Notes under the pieces: generated by a model
What the model saw: only the letters and a program-made list of their open reading frames with translations
Databases searched by the model: none
Told to the model about the DNA's origin: nothing
Program-made: the position numbers and the translations under genes
DNA from: an uncultured Lachnospiraceae bacterium
GTDB lineage: Bacteria > Bacillota > Clostridia > Lachnospirales > Lachnospiraceae
Assembly: GCA_948688495.1 (NCBI GenBank)
Contig: CAPQSW010000039.1
Coordinates: 1 to 32,563 of the forward strand
DNA: 32,563 nt
Direction: 5' to 3'
In this document: piece after piece, positions 9,929-17,709 of the stretch
Layout of the letters: each line of letters begins with the position of its first letter
Position numbering within the stretch: position 1 is the first letter of the stretch

Positions 9929-11746
9929 ATGGGAAAGTGTATGGAACGAAATGCGTATTTGATTCATAGAAAAATCCATCAGTATATTCTGCCGGGAGTT
10001 CTGATGACGGTTGCCATGCAGCTTGGCAATGTGGTGGACGGCATGATCGTGGGTAATATTCTAGGACCGGAAGCGATGGCAGCCATTGAACTTTCCATGC
10101 CTGTGCTGCTTCTCCTTCAGATGCCGGCGCTGATGCTGGCTATGGGAGGCGCGGCGGAGGCGGCTGTGCTTCTGGGAAAGCGTAAGCTTGAGGAGGCGGG
10201 AGGCGTATTTACAGCTTCCCTGGCGGCGGGAGCCGCCATATCCCTCCTATTTGTGGTGCTTACGCCTTTTCTGCCAGGAATGCTGGCAGATTCCCTTGCC
10301 GGAAATGCGCGGATGGCGGCGCTGGTGGAGCCTTATATTGCAGTAAATTTTGGGGGAATCCCGATTCTAACCATTGCCATTCTTTTTTGTTATTTTATGA
10401 ATGCAGACAATCATCCCCAGTTGGGGAGCGCACTTTTTCTGATTGCTAACGGAGTGAATCTGGCGCTGGACATTGTGTTTCTTAAAGTCTTTCATATGGG
10501 AATGGCAGGAAGCGCCTTATCTACGGTGATCGGTTATCTGGCAGGCATGGCGACCGTGGTTTTCTATTTCCGGTCTGATAACAGGATGTTAAAGATTCTT
10601 GGACGTATGGGAACTGCCCAAAAAAGGGCGGATCTGTTTCTTTATGTGAAGATGGCGGCGAAAGCAGGCGTGCCCAGTGCGGCATTTACGCTGATGTCTG
10701 CCTTGAAGTCCGTGATTATCAATTCGGCGATTGTGCGGCTTTTGGGAAATGACGCCATGGCGGTCTATTCTGTGTGCGCGAACGCGGTACTGATTGCAGA
10801 GCTCTGTGTGGGAGGCGTGATCGGTCTGATTCCCAATATTGCAGGAATCCTCTATGGAGAAAGGGATTATTATGGGATTCGTGCGCTGTGTAAAAGGGTG
10901 CTGGCATACAGCTATATGGCGATTGCGGCCCTTTTGCTCCTATTTCTTTTGTTTCCCCAGTGGATTGCCGCAATGTTTGGCATCTCGGGAGGGGAGATGC
11001 TTAGGATCTGCAGCCTTCAGCTTCGGATCATAGCGTTTAGTTTTCCGTTTTATGTATATAATAAGTTTTTAATGTCCTATTACCAGACAATTTTGCAGCC
11101 GGGGCTTTCCACGGTGGTCACGGTGCTGCAGGGATTTGGTTTGGTGGTGCCTGTCACACTGGCTGGAATGTTCTTTTTGGGACTTCCCGGTGTGTGTGCG
11201 GCGGCAGTTGTAAGCGAAGCCTTTACAATCCTGTTGAGCGTCCTTTACCGTATGGGAGGACAGCGTATCGGCAGATTCCCTGGCGGCGGCAGATATATGC
11301 TTCCTACGGTAACGGAGGAGACCAGTCTGGACTTTTCCATAGAAAACCATCTGGAAGATGTGATAAAGCTCAGGGACAGTCTGTTTGTCTTCTGCGAGGA
11401 AAACGGTATCCGGGAAAAGGATGCAAAGCTGGTCGGGCTTGCGCTTGAAGAAATCTGTGCCAACATCATCCGTTACGGCTATCGGGGGGATAACAGAAGT
11501 TTTATTGATATCAGCTTTACCATTCAGGACGGCAGTTATCTTCTTCGGGTCAGGGATGACGGTGTACCGTTTAATCCCATGGAATATCAGGCAAAAGAGG
11601 ATGAAAGCGGGAAGGTAATCCTGGGAGGGATTGCCCTGATCCGCAGGATCATGACAGATTTTCAGTATACGAGGGTGCTGAATATGAATAACACGATCAT
11701 GGAACTGAAAATGGAGCCGATAACAGAAAGGATACGGGAAGGATGA
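9929..11746 (+). CDS. MATE efflux transporter fused to a C-terminal RsbW-like HATPase domain
   Basis: A 605-aa protein. Residues 1 to about 450 form a multi-helix MATE-family transporter (early GNVVDGMIVGNILGPEA and the following hydrophobic helices are typical). From about 460 to 600 it continues in the same frame into a GHKL/HATPase_c domain of the anti-sigma kinase type. This has an N-box LALEEICANIIRYGY, a G1 box VRDDGVPFNP and a G2 box GGIALIRR. Ordinary MATE proteins are about 440-460 aa and end after the last helix, so this is a true fusion. The transporter half likely exports the NRPS product; the ATPase half resembles serine kinases that phosphorylate STAS proteins, and one is encoded 1.3 kb downstream. 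It starts 8 bases after NRPS1. AGAGGAG at 9921-9927 is very close to ATG 9929, so the in-frame ATG 9941 is an alternative start. The stop overlaps the next gene (ATGA). Confidence 0.9.
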   Translation: MGKCMERNAYLIHRKIHQYILPGVLMTVAMQLGNVVDGMIVGNILGPEAMAAIELSMPVLLLLQMPALMLAMGGAAEAAVLLGKRKLEEAGGVFTASLAAGAAISLLFVVLTPFLPGMLADSLAGNARMAALVEPYIAVNFGGIPILTIAILFCYFMNADNHPQLGSALFLIANGVNLALDIVFLKVFHMGMAGSALSTVIGYLAGMATVVFYFRSDNRMLKILGRMGTAQKRADLFLYVKMAAKAGVPSAAFTLMSALKSVIINSAIVRLLGNDAMAVYSVCANAVLIAELCVGGVIGLIPNIAGILYGERDYYGIRALCKRVLAYSYMAIAALLLLFLLFPQWIAAMFGISGGEMLRICSLQLRIIAFSFPFYVYNKFLMSYYQTILQPGLSTVVTVLQGFGLVVPVTLAGMFFLGLPGVCAAAVVSEAFTILLSVLYRMGGQRIGRFPGGGRYMLPTVTEETSLDFSIENHLEDVIKLRDSLFVFCEENGIREKDAKLVGLALEEICANIIRYGYRGDNRSFIDISFTIQDGSYLLRVRDDGVPFNPMEYQAKEDESGKVILGGIALIRRIMTDFQYTRVLNMNNTIMELKMEPITERIREG

Positions 11747-12582
11747 AACCAGAGAAGCGCCTGCCTGTGCTGTACAGCCTGCACAGGGAATTTATATCCC
11801 ATAAAAGTGCAAAGGATTTGGATTCCTCTGTGGCGCTTGGAAAAAATATGGCTGTCCTGTATTGGATGGATACGGGAGAGTTGGAAGATGAGGTTACATT
11901 TTCCCAATATTATAAACTCATGTCCCGTGAACGCCAGAGAAAAGTGGATTCTTTTCTTTTTAAGAAGGATAAACGGCTTTCTCTGGGGGCGGGGATTTTA
12001 ATGGATAAGGGTTTGTCTGCATGGGGATTATGTGAACGCATGACAGAGGTATCTTACAAGGAGGAGGGAAAGCCTTTTCTTCCCGGGTATCCTCATATTC
12101 ATTTTAATCTGTCTCATTCTGGCAGTAAGGCAATGGCGGTGTTTGCAGGGGTAGAGAATGGATGTGATATTGAAAAGGTGCAGAAAGCGGATCTGAATCT
12201 TGCGAGATGTTTTTTTACCCAGAGGGAATATGATTTTATTGCCGGGCAGCAGAAGGGAAGGCAGCAGGATGAGGCGTTTACCCGGTTGTGGACGTTAAAA
12301 GAGAGTTTTTTGAAGGCGGCAGGGACAGGGCTAATGCTTTCTCTTAATGCTTTTGAGATTACCATTCTGCCAGAGGGTAAAATTATCCTTGGCAGGAAAA
12401 ACGAAAAGGCGCAGGCGCTAGATACAGGAGAGCTTGAATTTAGGGAATACCGGCTGGGGGAATATTGCGCGGCAGTATGTCTCTTTATGGGATGTAAAGA
12501 AGATGGAGCATTCTACCGGGATGCAGGTGGAAGTCAAAGGAAAGCGGAGGAAATCGGAAGATATGAAGGAATTGATCATTGA
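11743..12582 (+). CDS. Sfp-type 4'-phosphopantetheinyl transferase
   Basis: A 279-aa enzyme that would convert the apo carrier domains of NRPS1 and NRPS2 to the holo form by moving phosphopantetheine from coenzyme A to the conserved Ser. The family signature is clear: FNLSHSG near residue 120, GCDIE (Mg-binding Asp142 and Glu144) and RLWTLKESFLKAAG (Trp183, Lys186, Glu187). Length is slightly above the usual 220-240 aa, with extra sequence at the N-terminus. The start ATG overlaps the stop of the MATE fusion in ATGA, which points to translational coupling. Its presence inside the locus makes the cluster self-sufficient for carrier activation. Confidence 0.93.
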   Translation: MKPEKRLPVLYSLHREFISHKSAKDLDSSVALGKNMAVLYWMDTGELEDEVTFSQYYKLMSRERQRKVDSFLFKKDKRLSLGAGILMDKGLSAWGLCERMTEVSYKEEGKPFLPGYPHIHFNLSHSGSKAMAVFAGVENGCDIEKVQKADLNLARCFFTQREYDFIAGQQKGRQQDEAFTRLWTLKESFLKAAGTGLMLSLNAFEITILPEGKIILGRKNEKAQALDTGELEFREYRLGEYCAAVCLFMGCKEDGAFYRDAGGSQRKAEEIGRYEGIDH

Positions 12583-12970
12583 CGCAACAGTTGAAAATAT
12601 TGAAAAAGTTACAGAGTTTGTGGATCAACAGTTAGAGCAACTGAAATGCTCCATGAAGGCACAGATGCAGATAGATATTGCCATTGACGAATTGTTTGGA
12701 AATATTGCCCACTATGCCTATCAGTCAAAGGTGGGGTCTGCGACTGTCCGTGTGGAGGTGATAGAAAATCCTCTGGCAGTGGTGATTACCTTTATTGATA
12801 ACGGGATACCCTACGACCCTCTGGCAACCCAGGAGCCGGACATTACTCTTTCGGCAAATGAGCGGCAGATAGGCGGTCTTGGCATTTATATGGTTAAAAA
12901 GAGTATGGACGATATCTCCTATGAATACCGTGAAGGAAAAAATATATTAAAAATCAAAAAAAATATATAG
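12563..12970 (+). CDS. RsbW/SpoIIAB-like serine kinase (HATPase_c), anti-sigma type
   Basis: A 135-aa soluble GHKL ATPase. It has an N-box IDIAIDELFGNIAHYAY (catalytic Glu and Mg-binding Asn), a G1 box FIDNGIPYDP and a G2 box IGGLGIYMVKKSMDD. This is the layout of RsbW/SpoIIAB-type kinases, which bind ATP, phosphorylate a STAS antagonist and sequester a partner, classically a sigma factor. I place the start at ATG 12563, where similarity to the family begins; the frame is also open upstream inside the PPTase gene. It overlaps the PPTase end by 20 bases, so it is probably translationally coupled. It resembles the domain fused to the MATE transporter. No sigma factor is encoded nearby, so its target is unknown. 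Confidence 0.9.
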   Translation: MKELIIDATVENIEKVTEFVDQQLEQLKCSMKAQMQIDIAIDELFGNIAHYAYQSKVGSATVRVEVIENPLAVVITFIDNGIPYDPLATQEPDITLSANERQIGGLGIYMVKKSMDDISYEYREGKNILKIKKNI

Positions 12971-12974
12971 CAAA

Positions 12975-13002
12975 TTGTACCGAAAAAAGTACGAACTATA
13001 CT
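12975..13002 (+). promoter_or_regulatory. Candidate sigma-A promoter for the STAS-NRPS2 operon
   Basis: TTGTAC at 12975-12980 and TATACT at 12997-13002 are separated by 16 bases and lie about 90 bases upstream of the STAS gene. A second perfect TATAAT at 13032-13037 lies downstream, with only a weak TTCGAA (13009-13014) as a possible -35. If used, either would give the second half of the locus its own transcript, separate from NRPS1-MATE-PPTase-kinase. Confidence 0.45.
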
Positions 13003-13018
13003 GTACGCTTCGAATTGT

Positions 13019-13028
13019 AACTATAGTT
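13019..13028. promoter_or_regulatory. Palindrome AACTATAGTT between two -10 candidates, possible operator
   Basis: A perfect 10-base palindrome just upstream of the TATAAT at 13032. A half-similar AACTATA occurs at 12995-13001 over the first -10 candidate. The GTAC words at 12977-12980, 12989-12992 and 13003-13006 also form inverted pairs. The arrangement would suit a repressor or activator site, but no dedicated DNA-binding regulator is encoded in this window, so this is only a candidate. Confidence 0.25.
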
Positions 13029-13092
13029 TGATATAATTTGACTGACAGTAGAATAAAGCAAATGATTGCTGTTTTGAAACAGGAGGCGAAAT

Positions 13093-13395
13093 ATGAAAAT
13101 ATCTATGACACAAAAAGGAACCAGCTTATATCTTGCACTCGAAGGGAGACTGGATACGAATACGGCACCAGAGCTTGAGACGGTTATCAAAGATTCCGTC
13201 GACGGAGTGGAAGAACTGACCATTGACATGCAGTCTTTGGATTACCTGTCGTCAGCAGGGCTTAGGGTTCTTTTAGGAACACAGAAAACCATGAATAAAC
13301 AGGGAAGTATGCGTGTGACCCATGTCAACGATACCATTATGGAGATATTTGAAGTGACTGGGTTTGTAGATATCCTGACGATAGAGAAGGAATAA
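13093..13395 (+). CDS. RsbV/SpoIIAA-like STAS-domain anti-sigma factor antagonist
   Basis: A 100-aa single STAS domain. The hallmarks are LEGRLDTNTAPELE near the N-terminus and the phosphorylation loop LDYLSSAGLRVLL, where Ser53/Ser54 align with the Ser that RsbW/SpoIIAB kinases phosphorylate. In the classical switch the unphosphorylated form binds the kinase and frees the kinase's target; a PP2C phosphatase resets it. All the other components are encoded here: a free kinase just upstream, a kinase domain on the MATE protein, and a membrane PP2C phosphatase after NRPS2. A strong AGGAGG lies 7 bases before the ATG. NRPS2 starts 6 bases after its stop, so regulator and synthetase are probably co-translated. 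Confidence 0.92.
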   Translation: MKISMTQKGTSLYLALEGRLDTNTAPELETVIKDSVDGVEELTIDMQSLDYLSSAGLRVLLGTQKTMNKQGSMRVTHVNDTIMEIFEVTGFVDILTIEKE

Positions 13396-13401
13396 ACGTG
13401 G

Positions 13402-16400
13402 ATGACGACAGCAGAAAAACAAACGAGCAGACTTAATTTATCACAGAGCCAGATTGTAATGACGGAGCAGGTCTGTCCGGGCAGTGCACGGAATACGATT
13501 TCCTTGAAACTCCACCTGCCGGATGAGTCTCCCCAGAATGTGAAAGAAGCGGCAGATGATGTGCTGGACAGCGCGGATATTTTTGCCGCTTCTCTTAGCC
13601 GCATGGAAGGGGAGTGGATGTTTTCTTCGGGTGGAAGGAAAATTTCTGAGTGTATGATTGGTAAGGAGCGGACTGCGGATCTGGCAGAAGAATATATGGC
13701 GGTTATGGACAGACAGCCCATCAATAAGGAGCAATGTCTGTATCAGGCAATGGTTATTCCTCTTTCCGAGGGAGGCGTTTTTTTGTATGTACGTTTCCAT
13801 CATGTGATCATTGACGGTTACGGCATGAGCCTGTTTGTACAGAAAACGCTGGATGTGCTTTCCGGGAAAAAGATTGCCCGGTCTGTATTTTTCCCGGAGA
13901 ACGTATCTGTCCCAGAGGCTGACTGTGCAAGCAGCACTGGGGAGGAGGGAAAAAGCGGTCAGGACGACGAATTTTGGAGGCACTATTTTGCCGGTGCGGA
14001 GTTTGAGGGAGCTGTTTTCCCGCAGAAAGAGGATGGAGACGGATTTGGAAGCCTGAGGGCTGGCGTACCAGAAAAATTGATGAGGGAGATGGAGGAATTT
14101 AGCCGGAGGGGGGATATTTCAATTCCCTATATTTTTGCGGCGGCATATGCCCTTTACCTATCCCGGGCAACGGGTAAGAAGGATGCTGTCTTTTTGATGC
14201 CGCGTTTAAACCGTACGTCCGGGCAGATGGATACGCTGGGCTGTTATACCCTGCTTGTTCCGGTAAGAGTGGAGGTTGAGGGAGCGGATACCTTTTTAGA
14301 GCTTTGTCGGAGGGTAAAAAGAGCGTCAGGAGCATCATCGGCCCATAAAGGATGTGGTTTCAGCAGGATTCTTTCTGTCCTGCGCGGGGAAAGCATGACA
14401 GGGGAATCCCTTTCCGAATACGTGTTTAATTTTTACCGCTTTTCTTTTCATGCGGATGTTCCTTATAGTGTCCAATTCAGTGTGGCAGGGGAAATGTCGA
14501 ACCATTTGACGTTCAATATGTTCCGCAATGAAAAAGGTGGTCTGAACCTGCAGCCGGATTATCGGAAGAACGTCTATACAGAGGAAAAGGCCGGATATTT
14601 CTGTGATGCTATTCTGGCGATTGCGAAACAGGGAATGGCAGCAGGACAAGGAGAGGTTTTGGATTTTGCTGATGCAGTAGGACAGACGGCAAAGAAGCTT
14701 TCTGATATTTGTATATTAGGCGAGGCAGAGTATAGGAAAGTCACATCGGTCAAAGGGAAAACTTATCCTGTAGAAGATGATCTTACGATTCCTTCTATGT
14801 TTCGGCGTGCGGCAGAAAAGTATAAAGATGCTCCTGCCCTGTACGCAGGAGAGCATGCCTTTACATTCGGGCAGCTTGATGAGCTCAGTGACAGGATTGC
14901 CTGCGGGCTCAGGCGCCTTGGGGTAAAAAGCAAAGATAAAGCAGCTTTTCTGTTAAAGAGGGATTACCGTTTGATTCCGACAATCCTTGGCATTGCAAAG
15001 GCGGGGGCGGCCTTTATTCCGGCAGACCCCGGTTATCCGGCGGACAGGATTTCCTATATTATGGAAAACAGCAAAGCGGCCTGCCTGATTTCATCCAGGG
15101 ACGTTGAAATTGCAAGAAATTATGATTACATAGAAGTTGATACCCTTTTGTCCCAGACAGCGGATCTTACTCTTTTGCCGGAAATCGGCCAGGAGGATCT
15201 TGCCTATATGATTTATACGTCGGGCACTACAGGGCGTCCGAAGGGGGTAATGCTTTCCCACAAGGGCATCGCCAATATTGTGCACCCAGAGAACAACCCT
15301 TTTAACCGGGATATCGCCAGAAACTGCCGCGGCATTGTGGCCATTGGCTCCATCTGTTTTGATATCTCTCTGTTTGAGATTTTTGTACCTTTGATGAACG
15401 GTCTGTTTGTGGAACTGGGCAATGAGAAAGCTATGATAGATGCAGGGGAGCTGTCGGCGCATATACTGCGCCACAAAGCGGACATCCTGCACTGTACTCC
15501 TTCCCGCATCACATCCTATCTGGCAAACGACGCTTTTTTGAAAGCGCTGGGAGGCGTGAAAGCCATCCTGGCAGCCGGGGAAGTCTTACCGGGAAGCCTT
15601 GTAAAGCGGCTGGGAGAAATCGGTCAGATACGGATTTATAATGGTTACGGTCCCACGGAAACAACCATAGGAGCCACGATCACGGAGGCAGGAGATGCGG
15701 TTTCCATCGGTACGCCGATCGCCAATATGGGCATCGTCCTCTTAAACGAGGAGAGAGAACCGGTGCCGTTTAGTGCGGTCGGGGAAATCTGCATATATGG
15801 GAACGGCGTAGGTATGGGCTATCAGGACCGGCCGGAGGAAACAAAAGCAAGATTTATTAGCTTAGGAGGCGTCCGTCTGTACCGGACAGGGGATCTGGGA
15901 TATTTCTCAAATGAAGGAAGACTTATATACTGTGGCAGGAATGACAGGCAGATTAAGCTGCGTGGCCTGCGCATAGAGTTGTCGGAAATTGAGAATGTCA
16001 TGGGAGAATTTCCCGGTGTGGCGGCTTGTTGCTGTTTGGTACGGAAAATCGAAAATACAGGACGTCTGGTTGGATTTTATACATCGTTATCAAAACATGC
16101 AGTAGACCCGGAAGCATTAAAGGCTCATATGGCAGCGCGCCTTACTTCCTATATGGTGCCTGATGTGTTAAAGGAACTGGAGGCTATGCCCCAGACGCCC
16201 AATGGCAAGGTAGATCAAAAAGCCCTTGAGGCAGAACCGATAGAATATGTCAGGGTCTACCAGAAACCGGAGACGGAGAGGGAAAGGCTGGTCTGTGAAG
16301 CTTTCGGGGAAGTATTGTCTATCGCTCAGGTGGGGCTTGCAGACAATTTCTTCGAGCTGGGAGGCGATTCCCTGAATGCCGTTGGGGTAATGCTAAAAAT

Positions 16401-17694
16401 CGAAGAAAAGCTGGGGCTTGCAGACAACCAACTGGAATTTGGGGACTTATACCGGTATCCCACACCTTCCCTTTTACTGGAGAGGATTTATAAAAAGACG
16501 GACAACGGAGGGGATATGGGATTTGACATAGGGTCTCTGGATTATGGAGGAATAGAAGAATATCTTGCCGCGCATACACGAAAGGAAGTAAAGCAGCAGT
16601 ATCTTGGAAATGTACTCTTAACAGGCGCAACGGGTTATCTTGGGATACACATTCTTGTGGATCTGTTAAGGAATCCAGAATGGTGTGGCAAAATTGTCTG
16701 CCTTTCCCGACCGAAAAAGACGCTCACAGCCTTAAAACGTGTGAAATCCTCCCTGTTTTATTATGCGGAGGAAGATTTTTCTGAGAGCTGTGGGGATAAA
16801 TGGCTTGTGGCGGAAGGAGATATTGCCAACCCGGATATTTTTACGCAGGAGTGTCCGGTCCACATCCATACCATCATCAATTGCGCTGCGGATGTGTCCC
16901 ACTTTTCTTATGGGGATAATCTGGAAAAAATCAACACACAGGGAGTGAGCAACCTGATTCGTTTTGCAAAGAGGGAGCAGGCAGTGTTCTGTCAGATTTC
17001 AACCATCAGTGTTGCAGGCATGACGGCGGGGAATGAAAGGAAACCGTGTTTTTGCGAATCGGATTTTTATATCGGACAGGAGATACATAATAAATATATT
17101 TACTCCAAATATATGGCGGAGTATGAACTGCTGCGGGCGGCGGTGGAAGATGGACTGAACATCAAAATCATGCGCGTTGGAAATCTGCAGGGGCGCATAC
17201 GGGACGGGGAATTTCAGATGAATCTTCATTCCAATGCATTTACCCGCCAGTTTTCATCTTATATCAAACTGGGGGCGGTACCCTTGTCTGTGTATGAGGG
17301 AAGCGTGAATTTCTCACCGGTGGATGAAACGGCGCATAACATCGTAGCTCTGACGGCGACGGAAGATGATACGGCAATTTTCCATGTATATCCACCTGTG
17401 GAATTAAAATTTTCCGATTTGTTTGAGGCGGCAGGGAAGCTGGGTTATACCGTGAAAACGCTGCCAGACGGGGAGTTTTTGGAACTGGTGCGGGAGCGGA
17501 AACAGACTGTGGAAGGCAGGGAGCAGCTACAGGGGCTTATGACCAATGAAGACGTGGAAAACCGTTATGAGGTACTAGTTGTGAACAAGCTCACTGACGG
17601 GTATTTACGGGACCTGGAGGAAGGATGGAGCATTATCAGCGAGGAATATTTGAGTAAGTATCTGTCCGCGTTAAGCGGAATGGATTTATTTTGA
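13402..17694 (+). CDS. NRPS2: C-A-T-R nonribosomal peptide synthetase
   Basis: A 1430-aa single-module synthetase. Domains: C about 10-430 (HHVIIDG at 133), A about 465-960 (YTSGTTGRPKG at 605), T (Ser990 in LGGDSLNA), R about 1070-1430 (GATGYLG from 1075; Tyr1232/Lys1236 as YxxxK). The N-terminal C domain has no upstream carrier in the same protein, so it must take its donor from a separate carrier or from acyl-CoA or acyl-ACP, as in lipoinitiating C domains. The R domain should release an aldehyde or alcohol. The A-T-R part resembles the A3-T3-R end of NRPS1, suggesting duplication within the locus. By alignment to GrsA I read the specificity residues as D I F H L A G I G K, which I cannot assign to a known amino acid. 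It starts 6 bases after the STAS gene; GAGAAGG at 13384-13390 is a modest binding site. Confidence 0.93.
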   Translation: MTTAEKQTSRLNLSQSQIVMTEQVCPGSARNTISLKLHLPDESPQNVKEAADDVLDSADIFAASLSRMEGEWMFSSGGRKISECMIGKERTADLAEEYMAVMDRQPINKEQCLYQAMVIPLSEGGVFLYVRFHHVIIDGYGMSLFVQKTLDVLSGKKIARSVFFPENVSVPEADCASSTGEEGKSGQDDEFWRHYFAGAEFEGAVFPQKEDGDGFGSLRAGVPEKLMREMEEFSRRGDISIPYIFAAAYALYLSRATGKKDAVFLMPRLNRTSGQMDTLGCYTLLVPVRVEVEGADTFLELCRRVKRASGASSAHKGCGFSRILSVLRGESMTGESLSEYVFNFYRFSFHADVPYSVQFSVAGEMSNHLTFNMFRNEKGGLNLQPDYRKNVYTEEKAGYFCDAILAIAKQGMAAGQGEVLDFADAVGQTAKKLSDICILGEAEYRKVTSVKGKTYPVEDDLTIPSMFRRAAEKYKDAPALYAGEHAFTFGQLDELSDRIACGLRRLGVKSKDKAAFLLKRDYRLIPTILGIAKAGAAFIPADPGYPADRISYIMENSKAACLISSRDVEIARNYDYIEVDTLLSQTADLTLLPEIGQEDLAYMIYTSGTTGRPKGVMLSHKGIANIVHPENNPFNRDIARNCRGIVAIGSICFDISLFEIFVPLMNGLFVELGNEKAMIDAGELSAHILRHKADILHCTPSRITSYLANDAFLKALGGVKAILAAGEVLPGSLVKRLGEIGQIRIYNGYGPTETTIGATITEAGDAVSIGTPIANMGIVLLNEEREPVPFSAVGEICIYGNGVGMGYQDRPEETKARFISLGGVRLYRTGDLGYFSNEGRLIYCGRNDRQIKLRGLRIELSEIENVMGEFPGVAACCCLVRKIENTGRLVGFYTSLSKHAVDPEALKAHMAARLTSYMVPDVLKELEAMPQTPNGKVDQKALEAEPIEYVRVYQKPETERERLVCEAFGEVLSIAQVGLADNFFELGGDSLNAVGVMLKIEEKLGLADNQLEFGDLYRYPTPSLLLERIYKKTDNGGDMGFDIGSLDYGGIEEYLAAHTRKEVKQQYLGNVLLTGATGYLGIHILVDLLRNPEWCGKIVCLSRPKKTLTALKRVKSSLFYYAEEDFSESCGDKWLVAEGDIANPDIFTQECPVHIHTIINCAADVSHFSYGDNLEKINTQGVSNLIRFAKREQAVFCQISTISVAGMTAGNERKPCFCESDFYIGQEIHNKYIYSKYMAEYELLRAAVEDGLNIKIMRVGNLQGRIRDGEFQMNLHSNAFTRQFSSYIKLGAVPLSVYEGSVNFSPVDETAHNIVALTATEDDTAIFHVYPPVELKFSDLFEAAGKLGYTVKTLPDGEFLELVRERKQTVEGREQLQGLMTNEDVENRYEVLVVNKLTDGYLRDLEEGWSIISEEYLSKYLSALSGMDLF

Positions 17695-17709
17695 AGGAGA
17701 AGAAGCGAA

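Noticed and set aside
12434..12562. Extended N-terminus of the RsbW-like kinase
   Set aside because: The added residues overlap the PPTase in another frame and have no counterpart in the kinase family, which begins at MKELIIDA.
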